NCBI RefSeq assembly: GCF_004016445.2
Contig: NZ_SADT02000003.1
Span: forward strand, 1 to 64,000
Length of the DNA: 64,000 nt
Direction: 5' to 3'
DNA from: Mesorhizobium sp. M2E.F.Ca.ET.219.01.1.1
GTDB taxonomy: Bacteria > Pseudomonadota > Alphaproteobacteria > Rhizobiales > Rhizobiaceae
Shown here: positions 38,907 through 47,289 of the stretch, piece after piece
How the letters are laid out: every line of letters starts with the position of its first letter
Numbering within the stretch: the stretch's first letter is position 1
The notes under the pieces: generated by a model
The model's database searches: none
The model's input: only the letters and a program-made list of their open reading frames with translations
Told to the model about the DNA's origin: nothing
Position numbers and translations under genes: made by a program

Positions 38907-39179
38907 GTGCCTCGCTACCTTGTTGAACGCACCTTCCCGGAAGGGCTGAACGTGCCGATGAACGATGCCGGCGCCACCGCGATGGGCGGCGTCATCGCCC
39001 GTAATGCCGAAAAAGGCGTGACCTGGGTGCAATCCTTCGTCTCGCCCGACAAGGGCAAGAGCTTCTGCATTTACGACGCGCCCTCGCCGGAGGCGATCCG
39101 CAGCACCGCGCAGAAGAATTCGCTTCCCGTCGACAAGATCACGGAGGTGCGGGTCCTCGACCCCTACTTTTATCGCTGA
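38907..39179 (+). CDS. DUF4242 domain-containing protein
   Basis: 90 residues from GTG 38907 with AAAGGA nine bases upstream; the frame is open further but the family starts at PRYLVERTFPEGLNVP. The C-terminal half has VTWVQSFVSPDKGKSFCIYD and SPEAIRSTAQKNSLPVDKI. The fold is a small ferredoxin-like barrel; a Streptomyces relative binds nickel, but function here is unknown. It is often seen beside LuxR-type ATPase regulators, and is divergent from one here. Confidence 0.85.
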   Translation: MPRYLVERTFPEGLNVPMNDAGATAMGGVIARNAEKGVTWVQSFVSPDKGKSFCIYDAPSPEAIRSTAQKNSLPVDKITEVRVLDPYFYR

Positions 39180-39231
39180 TTGGGCGGACCGTGTCGGGCA
39201 GATCAGTCCCGCCGCCGGCGGACCTGATGCC

Positions 39232-39441
39232 GTGCCGGACAGCGAGAGTCTATCCGCCGCGGCGGATTACCTCCCGCCACGGCGCGGCTACATGCGACGG
39301 GCCTTGTCGGCGCTGCTTTCGCCGTTGCGAAACCGACGCCGCCTTCTGCCGCCTCGGGACGATTACCTGAAACGCGATATCGGCCTCGATGAGCGGGAGA
39401 TGCCGCGCGAATACTGGGAATATTGGTGGCTTCACCGCTGA
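39232..39441 (+). CDS. DUF1127 (YjiS-like) small protein
   Basis: 69 residues from GTG 39232; no strong ribosome site, and ATG 39292 (MRRALSALLSPLRNRR) is an alternative. The core RDDYLKRDIGLDEREMP matches the DUF1127/YjiS motif. Small DUF1127 proteins have been tied to RNA binding and phosphate/carbon metabolism in Agrobacterium. The C-terminus, WEYWWLHR, is unusually aromatic. Confidence 0.65.
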   Translation: MPDSESLSAAADYLPPRRGYMRRALSALLSPLRNRRRLLPPRDDYLKRDIGLDEREMPREYWEYWWLHR

Positions 39442-39560
39442 TCCCGCAGCGTCGGGACCAGCGACCATCCCTTTTACCGACAGGCGCCGCCGGCGTGCGG
39501 AGTTGGCTTTGACCGGCCGACTCCCGTCGCTTGCGCGCCGCAACTGAATTGGAGAGACAA

Positions 39561-40067
39561 ATGAGCATTCACATCCTGACTCGATGCGCCATCGGCGCCT
39601 CCGCGTCGATCATCCTGCTGATGGCGGGCGCCGCCACGGCGGAAACCATCAACCCGCTCGCCGAAAAGGTGCGGGCGCTCGACAGCCGCTTCGAGGACAT
39701 CGCGGTGGCGAAGGCCGAAGGCTACGCGCCGATCCCCTGCGCCAGCGGCCTCACCGGCGGCGCCATGGGCATACACTACGTCAATGCCACCTATCTGAAG
39801 GACGACGCCGTCGACGTCGCCAGGCCGGAAGCCGTCATGTACGAGCCGATGGCCGACGGCACGCTGAAGCTGATCGCGGTCGAATACATCACGTCGAAAG
39901 GCCCGGCCTCGCTCGAAGGCCATCTCTTCAACTTCAACACCGCGCCCAACCGCTACGGCCTCGGCCCGTTCTACGAGCTGCATGTCTGGGCCTGGAAGCA
40001 GAACCCGACCGGCGCCTTCGCCGACATGAACCCGAACGTCTCGTGCGACGCGATGAAGGCGATGTGA
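39561..40067 (+). CDS. Conserved secreted hypothetical protein
   Basis: 168 residues from ATG 39561 (GGAGAG five bases upstream). A signal peptide with cleavage after AATA is followed by a compact domain with two Cys (IPCASGL and NVSCDAMKAM at the very end) that could pair in the periplasm, and HVWAWKQNPTGAFADMNP near the C-terminus. I do not recognise a named family. It forms a run with DUF1127 and DUF4242 on the same strand but with gaps of 50 to 120 nt. Confidence 0.65.
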   Translation: MSIHILTRCAIGASASIILLMAGAATAETINPLAEKVRALDSRFEDIAVAKAEGYAPIPCASGLTGGAMGIHYVNATYLKDDAVDVARPEAVMYEPMADGTLKLIAVEYITSKGPASLEGHLFNFNTAPNRYGLGPFYELHVWAWKQNPTGAFADMNPNVSCDAMKAM

Positions 40068-40075
40068 CGCCTTTT

Positions 40076-40133
40076 CCTTCTCCCCGTTTCACGGGGAGAA
40101 GGTGGCCCGAAGGGCCGGATGAGGGGCGGCGCC
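40076..40133 (+). repeat. Intergenic repeat, family B (copy 2)
   Basis: CCTTCTCCCCGT / ACGGGGAGAAGG stem (40076-40102, TTC loop) followed by GGCCCGAAGGGCCGGATGAG. Same strand and layout as 34542-34600, placed directly after a stop codon as there. Confidence 0.8.
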
Positions 40134-40248
40134 GGCGATTGCGACTTGCCGCCCCTCGTAATCTGACAGAGGATGGCCACTTCAGTTTAGGAGCCCCCTC
40201 CCGCAAAGAGGCTCTTCGAGACGCGATTCACCCCAAATTTCCAAGGCC

Positions 40249-40306
40249 GGCGCTGCCCCTCATCCGCCTGCCGGCACCTTCTCCCCGTTTAGTGACGGGG
40301 AGAAGG
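40249..40306 (-). repeat. Intergenic repeat, family B (copy 3, inverted)
   Basis: The same element on the opposite strand: conserved tail at 40249-40276, stem at 40277-40306 with a slightly larger loop. Together with copy 2 it brackets about 115 bases with no visible gene. The whole 40068-40385 gap is accounted for by these repeats and the short spacer. Confidence 0.8.
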
Positions 40307-40385
40307 AAGCACCCCACCCACCCTTTCTTAAGGTGTTTCGGATAGACCCGAGCGCTGGAAAAAGGCGGAAAACGGAGAGTTGTGG

Positions 40386-41789
40386 GTGCGCTTTTCCGCG
40401 GCAACGACTGCCGGGCGGTTCTTGCCGCAGCGCTGGGCGCTGCGCATCACACCGCTGCTTGGCCGCATCGATGCCATCCTCTTCACCGCCGATGCGCGCG
40501 GCGAAGCCGGGCGCATGTCGCTGATTGCCTTTTCCATCCGCATCATCAGCGCCTTCATCGCCTTTGTCAGCCAGGTGCTGATGGCGCGCTGGATGGGCTC
40601 GTTCGAGTACGGCATCTCGGTGCTGGTCTGGGTGACGATGGTCATCGTCGGCAATCTCGCCTGCCTCGGCTTCCACACCTCCGTCATCCGTTTCATTCCG
40701 GAATATCGCGAGCGCGGCATGCTTGCCGAGCTGCGCGGCATCGTGCTCGCCAGCCGCCTGTTCGTGCTCGTCGCCTCGACGCTGATCGCCGGCCTTGGCG
40801 CCCTTGGCGTGTGGCTGGCCTCAGACTGGATCGAGAACTACTACGTCATCCCTTTCATCCTCGGCGTCATCTGCCTGCCGATGATCGCGCTCGGCGATCT
40901 CCTGCAAGGGCTGGCGCGCGCCAATTCCTGGGCGCTGCTCGCGTTGTCGCCGACCTATCTGGTGCGCCCGGTGCTGATCCTGGCGTTCATGGCGCTGATG
41001 CTTGGCATGCACTATGTGCCCGACGCCAAGACCGCGATCTTCGCCTCGATCGCCGCCACTTATGTCACCACGCTCGGCCAGCTGATGGCCGTCACCTCGC
41101 GCATGGACAAGAAAGTCTCGGCCGGGCCGATGACGGTGCATTTCGGCCAGTGGATCCTCGTCTCGCTGCCGATCTTCCTGGTCGAGAGCTTCTTCTTCCT
41201 GCTCACCAATGCCGACGTGCTGATGGTGGGCGCCTACCTTCCGCCCAACGATGTCGCCGTCTATTTCGCGACGGTGAAGACCCTGGCGCTGGTGCATTTC
41301 GTCTATTTCGCGGTCAAGGCCGGCGTTGCCCAGCGCTATGCGCAATTCACCCATGGTGAGCCGGACAGGCTCGCCGCCTTCGCCCGCGAAACCGTCTCCT
41401 GGACCTTCTGGCCTTCGCTTTTGATGGCGCTGCTGGTGCTGGCGCTGGGCGAGCCGATGCTGGTGCTGTTCGGTCCCGAATTCACCGCCGGCTATCCGTT
41501 GCTCTTCCTGCTGGTGCTGGGCGTCGTGGCGCGCGCCGCCGTCGGCCCCTGCGAAAGCCTGCTCACCATGAGCGGCAACCAGAACATCTGCGCCGCCGTC
41601 TACGCCATGACGCTTGCCCTCAACATCGGCCTCAACGTGATCCTGATACCGCTGTTCGGTCTCTGGGGCGCGGCGATGGCAACGAGCCTCGCCATGGTCT
41701 TCGAGGCCAGCGCGCTCTCCTTCACCGTCTGGCGCAAGCTCGGCATCGTGATGGCGATCTTCATGCCTTCAAAGAAGGAAATTGCTTGA
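40386..41789 (+). CDS. Oligosaccharide flippase family protein (Wzx/PST type)
   Basis: 467 residues from GTG 40386, which has GGAGAG six bases upstream; a TTG at 40380 overlaps that site and is less likely. About 12-14 membrane segments in the MATE-like MVF/PST pattern (MARWMGSFEYGISVLVWVT near the start, NIGLNVILIPLFGLWGAAMA near the end). Expected to flip lipid-linked sugars across the inner membrane. Its stop overlaps the start of the FemAB-like gene (TGATG), so the two are coupled. No glycosyltransferase is nearby. Confidence 0.8.
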   Translation: MRFSAATTAGRFLPQRWALRITPLLGRIDAILFTADARGEAGRMSLIAFSIRIISAFIAFVSQVLMARWMGSFEYGISVLVWVTMVIVGNLACLGFHTSVIRFIPEYRERGMLAELRGIVLASRLFVLVASTLIAGLGALGVWLASDWIENYYVIPFILGVICLPMIALGDLLQGLARANSWALLALSPTYLVRPVLILAFMALMLGMHYVPDAKTAIFASIAATYVTTLGQLMAVTSRMDKKVSAGPMTVHFGQWILVSLPIFLVESFFFLLTNADVLMVGAYLPPNDVAVYFATVKTLALVHFVYFAVKAGVAQRYAQFTHGEPDRLAAFARETVSWTFWPSLLMALLVLALGEPMLVLFGPEFTAGYPLLFLLVLGVVARAAVGPCESLLTMSGNQNICAAVYAMTLALNIGLNVILIPLFGLWGAAMATSLAMVFEASALSFTVWRKLGIVMAIFMPSKKEIA

Positions 41790-43069
41790 TGGCCGCCGTC
41801 CCGTTGCTCGAAGAGACCAGCGGCGGCCCCGCCGGCGCGATGGTCTCCAACCTTGCCGGCCTGGCGCGCGAGGTCGACCCGGCCCATATCGAGCTCTTCG
41901 CCAGCAACAGGCCGGAACGCAAGCTCGCCATCTACCCGGCCTCGGCCGGCTTCGACCTCGTCGAGGAGCTCGACTACCTCAGCGCCCGCACCGTCGAGCC
42001 CAATGTCTTCTTCAACCCGCGCTTCCTGGCGCCGGCGATGCCCCGGCTGGAAGACCGCGAGGTACGGCTGGCCGTCATCCGCGACGGCGACGAATACCGC
42101 AACCGGCTGCGCCTTCTGGTGCCCTTCTCGGTCGAGCGGCCGGCGATCCCGCTCGGCGTTCCGGTGATGCGCACATGGTCGAGCCCGTTCGGCCCGCTCG
42201 GCACGCCGCTGGTCGACCGCGACGATCCCATCGGCGTCATCGAGGATTTCTTCTCGATGCTGTCGCGGCCGCATCTCAAGCTGCCTAGGGTCTTTGTGCT
42301 GCCCGACATGCGCCTCGACGGTCCGGTGGCGAGCCTGCTCACCTCCTTCGCCGACAGCCGCGGCCTGACCCTGGTGACCACCGGCAAGGTCGAGCGTCCG
42401 GTTCTGGAGAGCGAGGCCGACGGCGAGGATTACCTCAAGGCGTCGCTGCGTTCGCATCACTATCGCGAATTCCGCCGGCTGAAGCGGCGCCTCGCCGACC
42501 ACGGCAAGCTGGAGCACATCGTGGCGCGCGGACCGGACGAGATCCGCCACGCCATCGAAAGCTTCCTGACGCTGGAAGCGGCCGGCTGGAAAGGCCGCGA
42601 ACGCACCGCCATGGCGATCGACCGCTACCGCGCCGCCTTCGCCCGCGAGGCCGTGCATCGGCTGGCCGAGCAGGACATGTGCCGCATCCACATGCTGACG
42701 CTCGACGGCCGCAACATCGCCTGCCTGGTGGTTTTCGTCGAGGCCGGCGTCGCCTACACCTGGAAGACGGCCTATGACGAGGCGCTCTCGGCCTATTCGC
42801 CGGGCACGCTGCTGATGATCGAGGTGACCAAGCAGCATCTCGACGATCCCAACATCGTCGTGACCGATTCCTGCGCGGTTCCGGACCATCCCGTGATGAG
42901 CCGCCTGTGGAGCGAGCGCAAGCCGATGGGCACGCTGGTGGTCGGGCTGACGCCGGACGCCGACCGGCTGGCCCGCCAGGCGGCCTCGCAGCTGCACCTC
43001 TACCGCGAGACCCGCAACATGGCGCGCCTGCTGCGCAATCGCATGCGGAGCCTGTTGAAAAGGCGCTAG
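41789..43069 (+). CDS. FemAB/CelD-like GNAT acyltransferase
   Basis: 426 residues from ATG 41789. The C-terminal half matches the acetyltransferase class used in exopolysaccharide and cellulose clusters (Acetyltransf_6): HHYREFRRLKRRLADHGKLE, FLTLEAAGWKGRERTAMA, AYTWKTAYDEALSAYSPGTL. It probably modifies the sugar, lipid or peptide handled by the coupled flippase. N-terminal half is divergent. Confidence 0.8.
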   Translation: MAAVPLLEETSGGPAGAMVSNLAGLAREVDPAHIELFASNRPERKLAIYPASAGFDLVEELDYLSARTVEPNVFFNPRFLAPAMPRLEDREVRLAVIRDGDEYRNRLRLLVPFSVERPAIPLGVPVMRTWSSPFGPLGTPLVDRDDPIGVIEDFFSMLSRPHLKLPRVFVLPDMRLDGPVASLLTSFADSRGLTLVTTGKVERPVLESEADGEDYLKASLRSHHYREFRRLKRRLADHGKLEHIVARGPDEIRHAIESFLTLEAAGWKGRERTAMAIDRYRAAFAREAVHRLAEQDMCRIHMLTLDGRNIACLVVFVEAGVAYTWKTAYDEALSAYSPGTLLMIEVTKQHLDDPNIVVTDSCAVPDHPVMSRLWSERKPMGTLVVGLTPDADRLARQAASQLHLYRETRNMARLLRNRMRSLLKRR

Positions 43070-43090
43070 ATCAACGGCGGGACACAAGCT

Positions 43091-44299
43091 ATGGGTCCGG
43101 GCGGGGAATATCGGGCGGGCCTTTACGAAACCATCCAGATGATCAGAAGTCTTTTGCGTCACACCAGTTTCCGTGCGGCTCTGCTGCTGCTTGCGCTGAT
43201 GCCCATGCGCGCCTTGGCCGGCTCCTGCCCCGAAGACTGCAGCGAGCCCCCGCCGCCCGCCGTCAACATCTACAAACACACCGCCGCCGGTCATCTGAGC
43301 CCCGTGACGACCGGGTCGCTGCCGCGCGTCTATGTGCCCAACCGCTCCTCCAACAGCGTCTCGGTCATCGACAGCGTCACGCTCAAGGAAGTCGACCGCT
43401 TCAATGTCGGCAGCAAGCCGCAGCACGTCGTGCCGTCCTGGGATTTGAAGACGCTCTGGGTCGCCAACAACGGTACCGGCAAAAATGGCAGCCTGACGCC
43501 AATCGACCCGATGACGGCCAAGCCCGGCCAGCAGGTCCCGGTCGACGACCCCTACAATCTCTATTTCATGCCGGACGGCAGCGCCGCCATCGTCGTCGAC
43601 GAAGCAATGCAGCAGCTCGATTTCCGCGACCCGCACACCATGGCGCTGAAATCGAGCCTACCGACGCCGACCTGCCCCGGCATCAACCATGCCGATTTTT
43701 CGGTCGACGGCTCCTATGCGATCTTCACCTGCGAATATGGCGATGGCGGACTGGCCAAGATCGACCTGAAGAACCAGAAAGTGCTGGGCCACCTCGATCT
43801 CTCCAAGATGGGCATGCCGCAGGACATCCGCCTGTCGCCCGACGGCAAGGTCTTCTACGTCGCCGACATGATGAATGACGGCGTGTTCCTGATCGACGGC
43901 GACAGTTTCAGGGAGATCGGCTTCATCCCGACCGGCATCGGCACGCATGGTTTCGTCGTCAGCCGTGACGGCAAGCGCCTCTATGTCTCGAACCGCGGCT
44001 CGCACAAGATGGAGCAGGGCAAGGCCAAGGGTCCGGGCAGTGTGACGGTGATAGACTTCGCCACCCGCGCCGTGGTCGCGCAATGGCCGATCCCCGGCGG
44101 CGGCAGCCCCGACATGGGCAATGTCAGCGCCGACGGCAAGCAGCTATGGCTCTCCGGCCGCTTCGACAGCGAGGCCTATATGATCGACACGACGAGCGGC
44201 GCGGTGACCAAAATCCGCGTCGGCGTCGAGCCGCATGGCCTGACGGTCTGGCCTCAGCCGGGGCGCTACTCGCAGGGGCATACGGGGAATATGCGGTAA
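43091..44299 (+). CDS. Secreted YVTN-type beta-propeller protein
   Basis: 402 residues from ATG 43091; ATG 43139 (MIRSLLRHTS) gives a better signal peptide and may be the true start. After cleavage (ALA-GSC) come Cys and Pro residues, then repeated blades: VPNRSSNSVSVIDSVTLKEV, LSPDGKVFYVADMMNDGV, VSRDGKRLYVSNRG, VSADGKQLWLSGRFDSEAY. These fit a seven-bladed propeller acting as a periplasmic binding scaffold. 21 nt behind the FemAB-like gene, so likely the same transcript. Confidence 0.85.
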   Translation: MGPGGEYRAGLYETIQMIRSLLRHTSFRAALLLLALMPMRALAGSCPEDCSEPPPPAVNIYKHTAAGHLSPVTTGSLPRVYVPNRSSNSVSVIDSVTLKEVDRFNVGSKPQHVVPSWDLKTLWVANNGTGKNGSLTPIDPMTAKPGQQVPVDDPYNLYFMPDGSAAIVVDEAMQQLDFRDPHTMALKSSLPTPTCPGINHADFSVDGSYAIFTCEYGDGGLAKIDLKNQKVLGHLDLSKMGMPQDIRLSPDGKVFYVADMMNDGVFLIDGDSFREIGFIPTGIGTHGFVVSRDGKRLYVSNRGSHKMEQGKAKGPGSVTVIDFATRAVVAQWPIPGGGSPDMGNVSADGKQLWLSGRFDSEAYMIDTTSGAVTKIRVGVEPHGLTVWPQPGRYSQGHTGNMR

Positions 44300-44348
44300 G
44301 GCGCTTCCTCCTGCGAAGTCCCAGACCTTGGAGCGCCCTTCAGGCGCT

Positions 44349-45068
44349 TCAACTTTCGACATATTCGCCCGCGAACCCGGCAAATTTTATCAGCCCCGCG
44401 CGGTCGAGAATGCGAACATGGCCATGCCGGAATTCCAGAAACTTGCGCTCGCGCAATTCCCGCAGCATGCGATTGACATGGATCGGCGTGAGGCCGAGCG
44501 CGTCCGCGAGATCGTACTGGGTGAGAGGACATTCGAAACTGTTGCGGGTGACCGCGCCGACCCGTTCCAGACGCGCGGTTAGCTCGAGGAACAGATGCGC
44601 CGACCGTCCCAGCGCGCTCCGTCGTCCAACATCGGTGAGATGCTGAGCGATCACCGCTCCGTTTTGCACGAGCGCCTCAAGGACGACGGAAAAGAGCGGA
44701 GGCGATTTCATGGCAGCAAGGGCAAATGTCTTGGTCGACGCAACCAGCGCCGAAAGGTCGGTCAGGGCCGTGAACGTCTCAAGCGCGCCGCCGCCATTGA
44801 CCTGAGGCAGGACGATATCGCCCTTCAGGGTGAAATCCAGGATCTGTCGTTGCCCGCCCTCGAGTTCATGAGCAATGCAGCCCCAGCCCGACTCGATCAC
44901 GAACATCCGATCTTTGTGCTCGCCTTGCCTGACGATGACCGTCCCCGCCGCATAGCGCTTGGGCGTGAACCCAAGCGTCTCGATCAGTGCCGTATCACCG
45001 TCGTCAAGTCCGGCGCGTACCGGACCATTCTCGTTTGCGCGCAAAAAAGGGTGTGAAGAGTACGTCAT
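44349..45068 (-). CDS. Crp/Fnr family transcriptional regulator
   Basis: 239 residues: cyclic-nucleotide-type sensor barrel (GTVIVRQGEHKDRMFVIESG) and a C-terminal Crp helix-turn-helix (CPLTQYDLADALGLTPIHVN, then RMLRELRERKFLEF). No N-terminal Cys cluster, so not an oxygen-sensing FNR. Ligand unknown. Convergent with the beta-propeller gene. The 5' region is more AT-rich than its surroundings. Confidence 0.9.
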   Translation of the reverse strand: MTYSSHPFLRANENGPVRAGLDDGDTALIETLGFTPKRYAAGTVIVRQGEHKDRMFVIESGWGCIAHELEGGQRQILDFTLKGDIVLPQVNGGGALETFTALTDLSALVASTKTFALAAMKSPPLFSVVLEALVQNGAVIAQHLTDVGRRSALGRSAHLFLELTARLERVGAVTRNSFECPLTQYDLADALGLTPIHVNRMLRELRERKFLEFRHGHVRILDRAGLIKFAGFAGEYVES

Positions 45069-45228
45069 CTATTGCCCCGCCCAATATCTTCCTCCCCCGG
45101 CTACCTTCCTCCTTGAATTGAAGGTACATCAAATTTGACGCGATCAGTACAACACTTCTTTTTCTTTGAACGGCGCGCGCCCGCCGAATACCAGCATCAG
45201 ATCTGAATTCGTTTTGATGTGAGACCGA

Positions 45229-45510
45229 TCAGCTTTTGTTCCTCTTGAAATTTTCTCGCATCGAATCGACTATTTTGCTGGCAGCGAGACAACTGCGGTT
45301 GTCCACCTCACCGGCGGCATTGCGCAACGTCGTCGACGCGTCCTTGAGCAAGCCTCTGATCTCCGCGGCTGATAGGAGTTCGGATGCTTCAAGTTCAAGC
45401 AGCACTGATTCGCTCACATGCAGCGCCGCTAGGGCAATCGCTCGCGGCCTAGTCGCCAGCAGCTTTACGAGATCGCCGTCGGGCTTGGCACGCGATTTTC
45501 TCTTTGCCAT
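45229..45510 (-). CDS. Hypothetical protein
   Basis: 93 residues from ATG 45510 (MAKRKSRAKPDGDLVKLLAT); the frame is open to 45588. Basic start, then mostly helical with no membrane segment or recognisable motif. The region around it (45.1-45.7 kb) is visibly less GC-rich than the rest, suggesting acquisition next to the tRNA-Leu gene. No function assigned. Confidence 0.45.
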   Translation of the reverse strand: MAKRKSRAKPDGDLVKLLATRPRAIALAALHVSESVLLELEASELLSAAEIRGLLKDASTTLRNAAGEVDNRSCLAASKIVDSMRENFKRNKS

Positions 45511-45712
45511 GGTTGCGTCCCAACCGTCGGACAAGAAGGGCTCAGAATTACATTGCTTCGACGCATTTCCGCGGTTCGGAGACGCCATCGTTAACCATTC
45601 TATCCCGCTTTGCAGGGCCGACCCAGAGGCAACGGATACCGAATTCGCAGTAGCTCCGGCCTACTACCGTCTTGGGAATCGCGGCGGAGCAATCCGGCGT
45701 GAACGACGGTGG

Positions 45713-45797
45713 TGGTGCCCCTAGCCGGGATCGAACCAGCACTCCTTGCGGAACTCGATTTTGAGTCGAGCGCGTCTACCAATTCCGCCATAGGGGC
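45713..45797 (-). tRNA. tRNA-Leu (anticodon CAA)
   Basis: An 85-nt class II tRNA on the minus strand: acceptor GCCCCTA pairs with TAGGGGC, D-loop GGTAGACGC, anticodon stem CTCGA/TCGAG around CTCAAAA giving CAA, a long variable arm, T-loop GGTTCGATCCC, and an encoded CCA end at 45713-45715. Confidence 0.97.
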
Positions 45798-45825
45798 TCA
45801 GGCCGGGCGGCCTGGATGGGCGCGG

Positions 45826-45853
45826 ACTATACGGGCGGATGGGTGTTCGTCAA
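45826..45853 (-). promoter_or_regulatory. Promoter of tRNA-Leu
   Basis: On the minus strand TTGACG (45848-45853) and TATAGT (45826-45831) are 16 nt apart, about 30 nt ahead of the mature tRNA 5' end. The -35 is the same hexamer as in the rRNA promoter at the left edge. Confidence 0.7.
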
Positions 45854-46064
45854 CTGGGCTGTTGCGGATTTGCCCACTAGACCGCCGGTATCGCCCACCC
45901 TTCGGCCTCGTGGCGATGCAGGACATTGTGCCTCGCGAAAAATCTTTCTAGACAGGCGAAGCGTTGAGCGCCTCGCATCGGGAAGCTGGATGCGGCGCTT
46001 TGGGTCCTTGTCTTCCTGCCTGCCGTTGCCCAAAACCGCCAAGTGTCCCGGGTGACATTGATCA

Positions 46065-46111
46065 GAGCAATTCCAGGAAAAGCGCGCTGCGGTTTTCCGT
46101 CCGGAATTGCG
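46065..46111. repeat. Palindromic intergenic repeat, family A
   Basis: GAGCAATTCC at 46065-46074 pairs with GGAATTGC near 46103-46110, with GGAAAA...TTTTCC inside. It is the same family as 4284-4332 and 2591-2657 and, like the first of these, is located just upstream of a membrane-protein gene. Confidence 0.75.
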
Positions 46112-46132
46112 TCGACCGCATTAGGAGAGCCG

Positions 46133-46720
46133 ATGCTTCGCGGACTTTACGACTGGACGCTGTCGCTGGCGGCGCGCAAATCCGCCGAATGGTGGCTGGC
46201 CTTCATCGCCTTCGTCGAAAGCTCGGTGTTCTTCATCCCGGCCGACGTGCTGTTCCTGCCCATGGCGTTGGCGCGGCCCGAACGCAGCTATCGCTACGCG
46301 CTGACCGCCACAGCGGCATCCGTGCTGGGCGGCATCGCCGGCTGGCTGATCGGCTACTATGCCTACGACACGATAGCGCGGCCGATCCTGGAGCATTTCG
46401 GCGGCCTTGAGACGTTCGAGAAGTGGCAGTCCTCGGGCACCGGGCTGATGCTGGTGCTGCTGGTCACGTCCGGCGCCGCGCACCTGCCGCCGATCAAGGT
46501 GGTCACCATTCTGGCTGGCGCGCTTCACGTCAACATTCTTGTCTTCATCGTCTCCGCCATCGTGGCGCGAGGCGCGCGTTTCCTGCTACTGGCCTGGCTG
46601 CTGCGCCGCTATGGCGAAGAAATCCGGGAGTTCATCGAAAAGCGCTTGGGATTGATTGTCGGCGCGGGCGCCGCTGCCCTGATTTTGCTCTATATCCTCG
46701 TCAGATACGCCCACGGATAG
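46133..46720 (+). CDS. DedA/YqaA-like membrane protein (SNARE-associated family)
   Basis: 195 residues from ATG 46133 with AGGAGAG upstream. Features: EWWLAFIAFVESSVFFIPAD at the N-terminus, RYALTATAASVLGGIAGWLI, and several membrane segments in the VTT/DedA fold. Relatives are lipid scramblases or flippases for undecaprenyl phosphate or phosphatidylethanolamine. It is 24 nt ahead of a DsbB-like gene, a common rhizobial pair. Confidence 0.85.
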   Translation: MLRGLYDWTLSLAARKSAEWWLAFIAFVESSVFFIPADVLFLPMALARPERSYRYALTATAASVLGGIAGWLIGYYAYDTIARPILEHFGGLETFEKWQSSGTGLMLVLLVTSGAAHLPPIKVVTILAGALHVNILVFIVSAIVARGARFLLLAWLLRRYGEEIREFIEKRLGLIVGAGAAALILLYILVRYAHG

Positions 46721-46744
46721 CGACGCAACGAACGGACCCGATCG

Positions 46745-47263
46745 ATGACAGCGACCATGGATGCCGATACCGGACGCCAGCGCACGCGCGCTTCGCTGTT
46801 TCTCGCCGTCGCCATGGCGGCGACCGTCGGCTCGGCGCTGGCCTTCCAATATATCGGCGGCTACATCCCATGCCATCTCTGCCTGGAGCAGCGCACGCCC
46901 TATTATATCGGCGCGCCGCTGATGCTGCTGGCGGTGATCGCCTCGATGCTTCATACGCCGGCCTGGGTGGCGCGCGGGCTGCTGGCGATCGGCGGCTTGC
47001 TGATGCTCTACGGCCTCTACCTCGGCGTCTACCATTCCGGCGTCGAATGGCATTGGTGGGCCGGCCCGACCGACTGCACCGCCGGCGCCGGCCCGGTCGA
47101 CACTGGCGGCAAGGGCGTGCTCGACGCGCTCGACAAATTCGTGCCGCCGTCCTGCGACAAGGCGGCGCTCCGCATCCTCGGCCTGTCGCTCGCCGGCTGG
47201 AACGCCATCGCCAGCCTCGTGCTTGCCGCCGTCGCCTTCCGCAGCGCGTTATCCCGCGACTGA
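46745..47263 (+). CDS. dsbB: Disulfide bond formation protein B
   Basis: 172 residues, four membrane segments. The first periplasmic pair is C43-H-L-C46 (YIPCHLCLEQR), the second pair is in the loop TDCTAG ... PPSCDKA. It re-oxidises DsbA and passes electrons to quinone. Probably co-transcribed with the DedA-like gene, and ends before a long hairpin repeat. Confidence 0.88.
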   Translation: MTATMDADTGRQRTRASLFLAVAMAATVGSALAFQYIGGYIPCHLCLEQRTPYYIGAPLMLLAVIASMLHTPAWVARGLLAIGGLLMLYGLYLGVYHSGVEWHWWAGPTDCTAGAGPVDTGGKGVLDALDKFVPPSCDKAALRILGLSLAGWNAIASLVLAAVAFRSALSRD

Positions 47264-47289
47264 GCCAATTTTCTATCGAACGGCACGGC

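Larger units (their letters stand above)
45798..46132. other. Intergenic region between tRNA-Leu and the DedA-like gene
   Basis: About 335 bases. It holds the tRNA-Leu promoter (45826-45853, minus strand) and a family A palindrome (46065-46111). I see no gene in the rest; short open frames here lack coding character. Confidence 0.6.

Noticed and set aside
41600..43636. 678-codon open frame opposite flippase and FemAB-like genes
   Set aside because: Spans two real genes on the other strand and has no motif.
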